Shown here one piece after another: positions 1 through 6,515 of a stretch of DNA of 37,422 bases. The notes under the pieces were generated by a model. It was not told the DNA's origin. It was given only the letters and a program-made list of their open reading frames with translations, and ran no database searches. Within the stretch, counting starts at the first letter, position 1, and the number at the start of each line of letters is the position of its first letter. The stretch is taken from the NCBI GenBank assembly GCA_043740085.1, contig JAYUCY010000124.1, positions 1 to 37,422 of the forward strand. Direction: 5' to 3'. The position numbers were made by a program, and so were the translations under genes. This DNA is from UBA668 sp043740085 (GTDB lineage Bacteria > Actinomycetota > Acidimicrobiia > Acidimicrobiales > Ilumatobacteraceae).

Positions 1-95
1 GACGGCGTGGCACTCGCATCGACGGACATGACTGAAGGGCGGCTGGGGGTGTGTCGCACGCAGAGCTCACGACATCACTGAATCCGCGACGGACA

Positions 96-2189
96 CTAGG
101 GGGCGCCGGGGGTGACGAAGGTGCCCAGTTGATCAACCACGAGGTGGGCGGGAACCGACGGGCTGAAGCAGACCTTACCGCCGGCGCCTGGTGCAACGGT
201 GCCGAGGTTGGCTACCGTTTCGAGCGGTGTGGTGTTGACGAGCGAGCTGAGCAGCGTGCTGCCGCACGGTGTTGCAGTCACGAAGCCGAAGCCGGTGGCG
301 AGAACAGCGGTGGTGTTGTAGACACCCACCTGAGCGGCAGCCAGTGAGACGACAGCGTTGGCGGCCGGCATCGCCGCCGAACGAGTGTCGATCACGCGTG
401 TCGGGGGAGCGTTGCGCAGTGCCAAGCCGCCTACGCTGCTGCCGCCGAACCAGCCGGACACGTCGACGACCGCATGCCCGCTTCCGGAGAAGGCCTGCAC
501 ACAGATGCCACCGTTGGCCCCGAGACCGACGAGGGTGGACGTGGCGGTTGAGCGGCCAGCGAGAAGATTGACGGTCGACGATGTCGGCGACTGGCCGCAC
601 GGGCCAGGGTACGCCTGCCATACCGTGTCGACCGGTGAGCCGGTGGCCGTGACGTTGATCCAGATACCGGTGGCGTCAGCGGGGATGCCACCCACGTCAG
701 CGATGGGAACGTTGATGCCCATACCGGTGGTCAGCGGCCCGCTGGCAGCGAAGACTGCAGCGCCACCGCGTGTATCCACCCAACGCACCGGGCCAAGTGA
801 GTGGAACAGGGCGCCCTGCGGCGCAAAGGCTCCAATCAGATCGACGATGAGATCGACCTTCGAAAATGAGTAGATGCAGAAAGCGCCATTGGTGAGCAGC
901 GTCATCGCCAGTGCTGCTGTGGTGCGGCCCGCCTCGAAGTTCGCGTTTGAAGTGTTGGGTCGGGTGCCGCACGCGAACACGGTGAGGTAGCCACCGGTAC
1001 ACGGGTTGACGGCGGTCACATTGAGAACGGCCTGCGACGTGTCGGGCGGAAGGAAACCTGCCAGCTCGACTCGGACGGTGCTCTGGGCACGCATCTTGCC
1101 CACTCCGCCGCCCAGCGTTGGGGAGCGGGTGTCGAACACCCGCACGGGCTGCATGCCGATGAACCCGCTGTCCGCGCTGGAAGTGGGAAGCGGGGTGCCG
1201 GTGGTCGCGTCGGGCACACCGGCGAGTGCGTGCGAGGTCTCGCAGGCCTCGACGTGCTCTGCATCGATGCGCCCGGTGAGGTAGTTCGAGAGGGCAATCG
1301 CGCCCGCGCCGGTGATGTGGGTTTGGTCGGGGGCGAACCACAGGGCTTGGGTCGCAGTGCTCTGCGACGCTGTGTAGCCGTCCCAATCGAGAATGATGAG
1401 GTTCGGGTAACGAACCTTCGCGTTTTCCAGTGCTGCGTTGTGGGCCGCGTAGTACTGGCTGTAGCTGAAGCCCGGTGCGACGCGGTAGTTCGGCCAAAAG
1501 ACCTTCGAGACACCCTGAAACTTCGCCTCCGCCATGATGCTGTCGATGGCGGAGACGATGGTGGTGTCGTCGTAACCCGCCATGATCACCAGCGCTTCAC
1601 CGAGTTGGCCGCGCAGTGTGGTCCGCATCAGCGGCAACACGCTCACTGGGGTGGAGCGGACGCCAGTGATCGGGTCATTGCGGCCGACGCAGCTGATAGC
1701 GGCCAGGCGGCGACAGCTCTCGGCGGACAACAACGTGTCGTACTTCTCGGCCATGATGTCGTAGCGGGCGGTGCTGTTGTTGGCTTCGTCGAACCATCGC
1801 AACGCGGCTGCGGTGGAGTCCCCGATCAGCGTGACTCGCGCCGAACCTGCAGGTGCGAGCGCACCCCTGAGGCCCAGCTGGCGCGCCGTGATCGAGGTGA
1901 CGATGCCATCGGCATGCAGGCCGCGTGTGGTTTGGAAGGCCATGACCGCGTTGACGCTGGCCGGGTCGTAGTTGGTGTCTGGCCCCACGATGGAGGTACT
2001 GCCCAGCTCGATAAGGCGTTGCTCAAGGCATAGCACCGCCGAGTTGACCGTGCCAGGACTGAGATTCTCCGTCACCGTGCAGGAGACCGCCGAGACCGAG
2101 GGCACTGAGACGGGTGGCAGGACTGACACGACAAGCGAAAAAAGTATCGAAACCGCCAGCTGAAGATCTCGTCGATATGTGCCGTTCAT
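96..2189 (-). CDS. Secreted protein: PG-binding-like domain, SGNH hydrolase domain, three VRVFDTR-type repeats
   Basis: This 697-residue protein begins with a basic stretch and a hydrophobic segment (about residues 10-35), a likely signal peptide. Residues 45-107 resemble a peptidoglycan-binding type 1 domain (CLEQRLIELG, then AVMAFQTTRGLHADGIV). Residues 117-305 look like an SGNH/GDSL hydrolase: G123-D124-S125 would carry the nucleophile, and D288-x-x-H291 the Asp/His pair. The C-terminal half holds three tandem repeats of about 115 residues, at roughly 343-458, 462-582 and 588-695. Each opens with a VR(V/W)xDTR-like motif, contains paired Cys, and ends in VVD-x-x-G-x-F. Such repeats are common in secreted acidimicrobial proteins. 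I infer an extracellular, wall-associated protein; the substrate is unknown. It is followed on the minus strand only by the window edge and is separated by 108 bp from the upstream UGSC gene, so it may be its own unit. ATG at 2189 is the natural start ahead of the signal peptide. Confidence 0.8.
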   Translation of the reverse strand: MNGTYRRDLQLAVSILFSLVVSVLPPVSVPSVSAVSCTVTENLSPGTVNSAVLCLEQRLIELGSTSIVGPDTNYDPASVNAVMAFQTTRGLHADGIVTSITARQLGLRGALAPAGSARVTLIGDSTAAALRWFDEANNSTARYDIMAEKYDTLLSAESCRRLAAISCVGRNDPITGVRSTPVSVLPLMRTTLRGQLGEALVIMAGYDDTTIVSAIDSIMAEAKFQGVSKVFWPNYRVAPGFSYSQYYAAHNAALENAKVRYPNLIILDWDGYTASQSTATQALWFAPDQTHITGAGAIALSNYLTGRIDAEHVEACETSHALAGVPDATTGTPLPTSSADSGFIGMQPVRVFDTRSPTLGGGVGKMRAQSTVRVELAGFLPPDTSQAVLNVTAVNPCTGGYLTVFACGTRPNTSNANFEAGRTTAALAMTLLTNGAFCIYSFSKVDLIVDLIGAFAPQGALFHSLGPVRWVDTRGGAAVFAASGPLTTGMGINVPIADVGGIPADATGIWINVTATGSPVDTVWQAYPGPCGQSPTSSTVNLLAGRSTATSTLVGLGANGGICVQAFSGSGHAVVDVSGWFGGSSVGGLALRNAPPTRVIDTRSAAMPAANAVVSLAAAQVGVYNTTAVLATGFGFVTATPCGSTLLSSLVNTTPLETVANLGTVAPGAGGKVCFSPSVPAHLVVDQLGTFVTPGAP

Positions 2190-2297
2190 CGATTTGTGCC
2201 GGTCATGCTTGGGCCGTTCACCCTTGGGTCTTGCCCACGCCGCACCCGCGATGCTGGTAGTACATCGGAACCTGAGTGTGGGCCTCGAAGGTGTGCG

Positions 2298-2816
2298 TTA
2301 CGTGATGATCGCAGACACAATTTGTGCGAACGCCTCGTGTGCATAGCGGCGCATCTCGTCGTCGGTGCGGTCCTGGATGGGGTGGGGTGTGAAAACCCGG
2401 GCGACGCCGGGAAAGCCCAAGGCCTTCGACTGTGCGACTGCGGCATCGACGAACTCGGAGGATGCGACGAAAACGCCGGGGACTCCGCGACGTTCCAGAT
2501 CAACGATGTCGTGCACACTGCACGACGTACAACTGCCTCAATCGGCGAGCGCTTCGATGACGAGCGTGCAGTGTGTGGCGATCTCCTGGCGAAGGTCAAC
2601 CGGCGCCGGCTTGGTGAACGTGGGTTTCTTGAAGCGCAGCACTTTCGCACCGGCCTCGGTGAGCAGCAGTTCCAGCTGATCGAGGAAGATGTCGCCACGC
2701 GGCTTGGAGATATCGAGCAGGCCGACCACTTGCCCGCGCAGCTGGGCAGGGCGGGGGAGCAGCTCGCGATGCGGCACCGACCGCTCGCTACTCGGGTCCA
2801 ATAGCACTCGGGTCAT
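2298..2816 (-). CDS. UGSC-family selenoprotein (in-frame UGA read as selenocysteine)
   Basis: An open frame ending ...VIEALAD meets TGA at 2540-2538 and continues in the same frame as GSCTSCSVHDIVDLERRG to TAA at 2298. With the TGA read as Sec, the local motif is D-U-G-S-C-T-S-C-S-V-H-D, the signature of the UGSC (seleno)protein family, in which Cys forms also occur. From ATG 2816 the product has 172 residues, with Sec93, Cys96 and Cys99. The N-terminal half (VVGLLDISKPRGDIFLDQL, then VLRFKKPT) has the look of a Rossmann-like fold recalling glycine-reductase-type proteins. A perfect 7-bp hairpin starts 11 nt after the UGA. The gene is last in an operon with a thioredoxin-fold protein (stop at 2860) and an alpha/beta-hydrolase. 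GTG at 2858 is an alternative start that would add 14 residues made of a short repeat. I infer a thiol/selenol redox role; the substrate is unknown. No Sec machinery gene is in the window. Confidence 0.85.
2508..2526 (-). promoter_or_regulatory. Candidate bacterial SECIS hairpin of the UGSC gene
   Basis: On the coding strand, 11 nt after the UGA (2540-2538), there is a perfect 7-bp stem GTCGTGC / GCACGAC closing the 5-nt loop AGTGT. The loop begins 18 nt after the UGA and carries a G at its second position. Bacterial SECIS elements are short hairpins immediately 3' of the Sec codon with an apical loop about 16-37 nt away, so position, stem and loop all fit. It lies in the coding region, as bacterial SECIS elements do. 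Confidence 0.65.
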
Positions 2817-2830
2817 ACGGCCAACTCTCT

Positions 2831-2871
2831 CACGGAACGACACATCACGGAACGACACATCACGGAACGAC
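2831..2871 (-). repeat. 15-bp tandem repeat across the thioredoxin-like/UGSC gene junction
   Basis: The plus strand reads CACGGAACGACACAT twice (2831-2845, 2846-2860) and then a partial copy (2861-2871). The array spans the end of the upstream CDS (stop 2862-2860) and the region before the UGSC start. Because the unit is 15 nt, copies stay in frame and encode V-S-F-R-D repeats if translation begins at GTG 2858. Copy number sets the distance between the upstream stop and ATG 2816. Confidence 0.8.
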
Positions 2872-4293
2872 TCGGTGTGTCACAGGTTGTGAGCCCATCT
2901 CGCCGTTGGCCCAGCCGCCGATCATCGTGGAGAACAATCCGGCGCCACCGCCCGCGTGGACGAGTAAAATTCCATCCGGTCGGAACTTGGGCAACGTTGC
3001 GTCGCTCAGGTGCATGGGAATGCCATCGGCGATGCCGCCAGCGCCAAACACCAGTTCGCTGCCCGGCAGCTGCAGGCGGCTGTGCACCTCGGCCAACAAT
3101 GTGTCGCGGTCCCAGCTTGCCTGAGCGAACACCCGGGCGTGCTCAGGGCCGACAATGAGGATCACGTCGAAGGCCAAAATCAGCTTCGGGTTGTGCAGCG
3201 TGCGCAGGCAGGCGGCGAACACGGTGGCCAGCTCTGGCGCTGTGCGCGCCTTCTGGTCGACGATGCAGCGTGGGCCCTCACCAGCGAACACAGTGACCGT
3301 GTTGTCGGTGGGGGCGAAGCCGCGACTGACGGCGAGCGAACTGAACGGCGAGTCGTGTTCGCGCTCGGCGAAGCAGAAGCTCAGCTTTCCGGGGTTGCCG
3401 TGGGTGGCGCGGTCGACCTCACCCGGGCGTCCGCCGCCAACATTGCGCACAATGAGCTGTACCGCCCGCCCAATGGTGAGGTTGGCGCGGTTGCCTTGGC
3501 CCAACGCGTTGCCTTCGCTATTCATTCCGATCGCGCGGGTACCAGGGCCATTGCAGACGATGACTGGCCCGACGGGCATGGTGGTGGCAAGCACGCCGTG
3601 AATGTTGAACGCATCGGTACACACCGCCTCGAGTGCGGCGATAACCCACGGCAGGTACTCGGGTGTACAACCGGCCATGACGGCGTTGATCGCAATCTTC
3701 TCGATGGTGACTTCCACGAGGTCTGGCGGCACGATTGCTACGACGTCGCGAGCATCCCGCGTCGTGCCCTGCAGCATGCGTTGCACACGCTCTTCAGTCG
3801 GTGGCACGACCGGCAAGCCATCGGTGAAGCCGCGCTCGAACATCAGCTCCATCTCGTCGTCAAGGTCGGCGAGTTCCAGTCGCCGCGACTTCAGCACGTG
3901 GCCCCCGAAGGCTGCGCGTAACGCGTCGACCCGGTCGGGATCAACACTCAGCGATCCGCAGCCCGGACGGAAGGGCGGAAGGTCGCTGCCCAGATCGTCG
4001 ATGCCAGTGATGCGCTGCCACTCGCTACTGAGCCATCCGATGGTGCGGTCGACCTCGAGCCCGCCGACGACCTTGATGACCGTTGGCACGGTCTCGATGT
4101 CGTGGTGCCAACTGATGAAGAGATCTGCGTCGTGTAGCGCAGCGACCCCCTCGGGGAATGCCGGATCGTCCTGCGTGTAGACGGTGGCTGCGAACTGCCC
4201 GAGCAGGGGAGCGACCATCACGCAGGTTGCGCACTCGCGCTTCACGACGACCACCAGCCCGTCGGGCAGCGTCGGTGCACCGGGCTGTGTCAT
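2860..4293 (-). CDS. Thioredoxin-fold/UGSC-associated fusion protein
   Basis: This 477-residue cytoplasmic protein has an N-terminal thioredoxin-like domain (residues 12-95). Its redox motif is C21-A-T-C24 after a hydrophobic strand (LVVVVKRE), and it has a cis-Pro loop at ETVP70TV. A larger C-terminal domain (about 140-477) starts with a motif around residues 148-166 (FERGFTDGLPVVPPT). It is rich in Gly and carries conserved-looking blocks (GMNSEGNALGQGN, GNPGKLSFCFAERE). I recognise this C-terminal domain only as a conserved companion of UGSC proteins, with no assigned activity. Its stop lies 43 bp before ATG of the UGSC selenoprotein gene, and its ATG overlaps the stop of the upstream alpha/beta-hydrolase by 4 bp (ATGA). 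The three are therefore very likely co-transcribed. I infer that the CxxC domain and the selenol/thiol pair of the UGSC protein exchange electrons or form a complex; this is not shown by the sequence itself. Confidence 0.75.
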   Translation of the reverse strand: MTQPGAPTLPDGLVVVVKRECATCVMVAPLLGQFAATVYTQDDPAFPEGVAALHDADLFISWHHDIETVPTVIKVVGGLEVDRTIGWLSSEWQRITGIDDLGSDLPPFRPGCGSLSVDPDRVDALRAAFGGHVLKSRRLELADLDDEMELMFERGFTDGLPVVPPTEERVQRMLQGTTRDARDVVAIVPPDLVEVTIEKIAINAVMAGCTPEYLPWVIAALEAVCTDAFNIHGVLATTMPVGPVIVCNGPGTRAIGMNSEGNALGQGNRANLTIGRAVQLIVRNVGGGRPGEVDRATHGNPGKLSFCFAEREHDSPFSSLAVSRGFAPTDNTVTVFAGEGPRCIVDQKARTAPELATVFAACLRTLHNPKLILAFDVILIVGPEHARVFAQASWDRDTLLAEVHSRLQLPGSELVFGAGGIADGIPMHLSDATLPKFRPDGILLVHAGGGAGLFSTMIGGWANGEMGSQPVTHRVVP

Positions 4294-5168
4294 CCGAGGA
4301 ACTCGATGATGCGGGCGTTGACAATGGCCGGCTGTTCGATGTGCAAGAAGTGCCCGGCGTTGCCGATGAATTCAACCGTCACGTTGGGGGGTGCCATCGC
4401 GGCGGCAGCCTCAGCCACCTCGGCGCCGATGCAGCCGTCGTTGCGGCCCTGAAGATACAGATGGGGCTGCGTTGCCCAACCCTGACCGGCTGCCTGCACG
4501 GCGTCGAGCGCTGGGTCCCTGTACCCGTCGCCCAGGGTGGCGCGGTAGTAGCCGAGTGCCGCCGCCAGGTTGGCGGGGTCGCGCAGGCTGGCCTTCGTGT
4601 TGACGAGGTCGTCGGTGGCGTCGTATCCGGGCGACCACTGCGCCCACAGCATGTCGATGAACGCGAGGTCGTTGGCGGCGACCACGAAATCCGATAGGCG
4701 ATGCTGAAAGAAGAACATGTACCAACTGCGCTGCACCTGAGCGAGATTGCTGACGAATGCCATCCCGAGTGCCGGGCCGGGAGGAACAGCCATGGTGACC
4801 ACCTTCGACCAGCGCTCGGGTGCGAAAACCGCTGCGCCGTGGGTACCGCTGGCGCCCCAATCGTGGCCGATGATGACGGCATGTGCGTCGCCGCCGAGTG
4901 CTTCGTGGAGCGCGATTGCGTCCATCGCGAGTGCGCCAGTTTGATAACGCCCATCGGGCGGTACCGAAGTTGGTGCATATCCGCGTTGGAAGGGAGCGAC
5001 CCCTCGATAGCCGGCCTCGGCAAGCGCGGGTAGCAGGTAGCGCCAGCCGTGTGCGCTGTCGGGGAAGCCGTGCAAACAGAGCGCAAGGGGTGCCTGTGCA
5101 TCGCCGGCGGTGAGGTAGCTGAAGTCGACACCGTTGGCCGATACGGAGCCCTGAGAGATGTCTGCCAT
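4290..5168 (-). CDS. Alpha/beta-hydrolase, epoxide hydrolase / haloalkane dehalogenase type
   Basis: The 292-residue product has the marks of the Asp-nucleophile alpha/beta-hydrolases. These are an oxyanion motif H33-G-F-P-D37, a nucleophile elbow G-H-D103-W104-G in place of GxSxG, and the catalytic His273 in GNAGHFLHIEQP. The Trp after the nucleophile is shared by epoxide hydrolases and haloalkane dehalogenases, so the chemistry (epoxide versus C-halogen hydrolysis) is not settled. No signal peptide is seen; it should be cytoplasmic. It is the first gene of the operon leading to the thioredoxin-fold protein (4-bp overlap) and the UGSC selenoprotein, suggesting that all three act on one electrophilic or xenobiotic-type substrate. 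A -10-like box lies 6 nt before the ATG, so the message is probably leaderless. Confidence 0.82.
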   Translation of the reverse strand: MADISQGSVSANGVDFSYLTAGDAQAPLALCLHGFPDSAHGWRYLLPALAEAGYRGVAPFQRGYAPTSVPPDGRYQTGALAMDAIALHEALGGDAHAVIIGHDWGASGTHGAAVFAPERWSKVVTMAVPPGPALGMAFVSNLAQVQRSWYMFFFQHRLSDFVVAANDLAFIDMLWAQWSPGYDATDDLVNTKASLRDPANLAAALGYYRATLGDGYRDPALDAVQAAGQGWATQPHLYLQGRNDGCIGAEVAEAAAAMAPPNVTVEFIGNAGHFLHIEQPAIVNARIIEFLG

Positions 5169-5174
5169 GTGCGC

Positions 5175-5202
5175 AAGTTAGCCTCGGTGCGACAAGCGTC
5201 AC
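5175..5202 (-). promoter_or_regulatory. Promoter of the hydrolase-thioredoxin-UGSC operon
   Basis: Reading the minus strand, GTGACG (5202-5197, -35-like) and TAACTT (5180-5175, -10-like) are 16 bp apart. The -10 box ends 6 nt before ATG 5168, placing the start of transcription at or next to the start codon. Confidence 0.4.
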
Positions 5203-5270
5203 GTACCCGGCTGGTTTACCCTGGGCCGACACCGGGCGTAACGTGGTCGATCCACAGGGGGTACGTGAAA

Positions 5271-6107
5271 ATGCAAGTCACGTTCTTCGGCGTGCGCGGT
5301 TCCACACCGTGTCACGGCGACGACATTGCGAGATACGGCGGCAACACCTCGTGTGTTGCTGTGCGCGTCCCTGGCGAGCCTTCGCTGTTCTTCGACCTCG
5401 GCACCGGTGCCCGCTATTTTGGTCAGACGCTGCCCCAGGACGGCACCTTTCGTGGCACCTGCTTGCTCAGTCACCTGCACTGGGACCACACGCAGGGTCT
5501 GCCGTTCTTCGCGCCGTTGCTCTACGAAGGCTCCGAGCTGGATGTGTACGCACCGGCGCAAGAGGACGGTCGCCCGGTGGCCTCGGTGATCGGTGCCGTG
5601 ATTCGCCCGCCACTGTTTCCCGTCACCATTGATCAGCTCCCTGGCATGGTTCGCTTCCATGACGTAGCCGACCACGAGTTCTCGGTCGGCGGCATCAAAG
5701 TGATGTCTCGCCTGGTGCCCCATGTCGGGCCGACCTTGGGTTACCGAATCGAGTGGGGCGGGCGCAGCATTGCCTACCTCAGCGATCATCAGCAGCCGTA
5801 CGACGGGTCGTACTCCGTCAGCGAGGGTGCCCGCGAGCTTGTCGAGGGTGCGGATCTGTTGATTCACGATTCGCAGTACACCCCGCACGAGTTCGAGCAC
5901 AAGGCAACGTGGGGCCACTGCACCATCGACTACGCCATCTGGCTGGCGCATCACTGCAACGTCCGTCGCCTCGCGCTCTTCCATCACGATCCATCGCGAA
6001 CGGACGCAGCGCTGGACGAAGTGCAGCGGTGCGCGGTGGCCATCGGCAGCAAGCTGGGCGTCGAGGTGTTCGCGGCCTCCGAGGGCCTCACTGTCGAAGT
6101 CGGCTAG
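5271..6107 (+). CDS. MBL-fold metallo-hydrolase (RNase Z / PhnP-like phosphodiesterase type)
   Basis: The 278-residue product has the metallo-beta-lactamase metal motif H68-L-H70-W-D72-H73, preceded by the typical start FFGVRGSTPCHGDDIARYGGNTSC. It continues with further metal-ligand candidates: an early Asp in FDLGTG, YLSDHQ, HDSQY, GHCT and LFHHDP. This layout is that of the cyclic-phosphodiesterase/RNase Z-like branch, probably acting on phosphodiesters in the cytoplasm; the substrate cannot be named. ATG 5271 is chosen because GGGGG at 5257-5261 is a plausible ribosome-binding site and the family start motif follows at once, although the frame stays open further upstream. It is divergent from the UGSC operon, and the MauE-like gene starts 17 bp after its stop. 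Confidence 0.85.
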   Translation: MQVTFFGVRGSTPCHGDDIARYGGNTSCVAVRVPGEPSLFFDLGTGARYFGQTLPQDGTFRGTCLLSHLHWDHTQGLPFFAPLLYEGSELDVYAPAQEDGRPVASVIGAVIRPPLFPVTIDQLPGMVRFHDVADHEFSVGGIKVMSRLVPHVGPTLGYRIEWGGRSIAYLSDHQQPYDGSYSVSEGARELVEGADLLIHDSQYTPHEFEHKATWGHCTIDYAIWLAHHCNVRRLALFHHDPSRTDAALDEVQRCAVAIGSKLGVEVFAASEGLTVEVG

Positions 6108-6124
6108 CTCGTGAGCGTCACACT

Positions 6125-6511
6125 GTGAGCCAGTCGACATGGGGTGTCGCAGTCGCCGTTGCGGTGGGTGCAGTGTTGCTGATCGCTGCGGTGTCCAAGC
6201 TGGCACAGCCAGCGCAATGGCGGTCGCAGGCCGACGGGCTGGGGGTGCCGTGGCGGCTGGCGATGGTGGTGCCGTATCTTGAGGCAACCCTCGGCGCACT
6301 GCTGTTGGTGCAAGTGCAACGACATACCGTGGCGTGGATCGCGGTCGCGCTGTTCGGTGCGTTCACTTTCTTGCTGTCGTTGAGGCTCGCGCAGGGCAAG
6401 CGACCGCCGTGCGCCTGCTTTGGCTCATTGAGTTCGAAGCCAATCGGAGCAGGGCACCTAGTGCGCAACGCGCTGTTCATCTGCCTGGCCGTGCTGGCCG
6501 CCACGCTCTGA
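6125..6511 (+). CDS. MauE/DoxX-like redox-associated membrane protein
   Basis: The 128-residue product has about four hydrophobic segments (roughly 7-24, 43-62, 68-88 and 112-128). A C96-A-C98-F-G motif sits in the loop before the last helix. MauE-type proteins, named for methylamine-dehydrogenase maturation, share this small four-helix plan with a CxCFG motif, and are thought to handle disulfides or quinones. GTG 6125 is the only reasonable start in frame close to the preceding stop. It follows the MBL-fold gene in the same direction and probably shares its transcript. It ends only 4 bp from the 3' end of the convergent oligopeptidase gene. Assignment to MauE rather than DoxX is by the CxCFG motif only. 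Confidence 0.7.
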   Translation: MSQSTWGVAVAVAVGAVLLIAAVSKLAQPAQWRSQADGLGVPWRLAMVVPYLEATLGALLLVQVQRHTVAWIAVALFGAFTFLLSLRLAQGKRPPCACFGSLSSKPIGAGHLVRNALFICLAVLAATL

Positions 6512-6515
6512 ACCA

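Noticed and set aside
2190..2297. Possible RNA or SECIS element downstream of the UGSC gene
   Set aside because: Bacterial SECIS elements lie next to the UGA, and no strong hairpin was seen here.
2186..2698. 170-codon minus-strand frame across the UGSC gene
   Set aside because: Its product is Ser/Arg/Pro-rich with no family features, and it is a shadow of the UGSC frame, which shows exact family motifs on both sides of the UGA.
5049..5270. N-terminal extension of the MBL-fold gene
   Set aside because: It overlaps the divergent hydrolase gene and its promoter; the family start motif and a ribosome-binding site begin at 5271.
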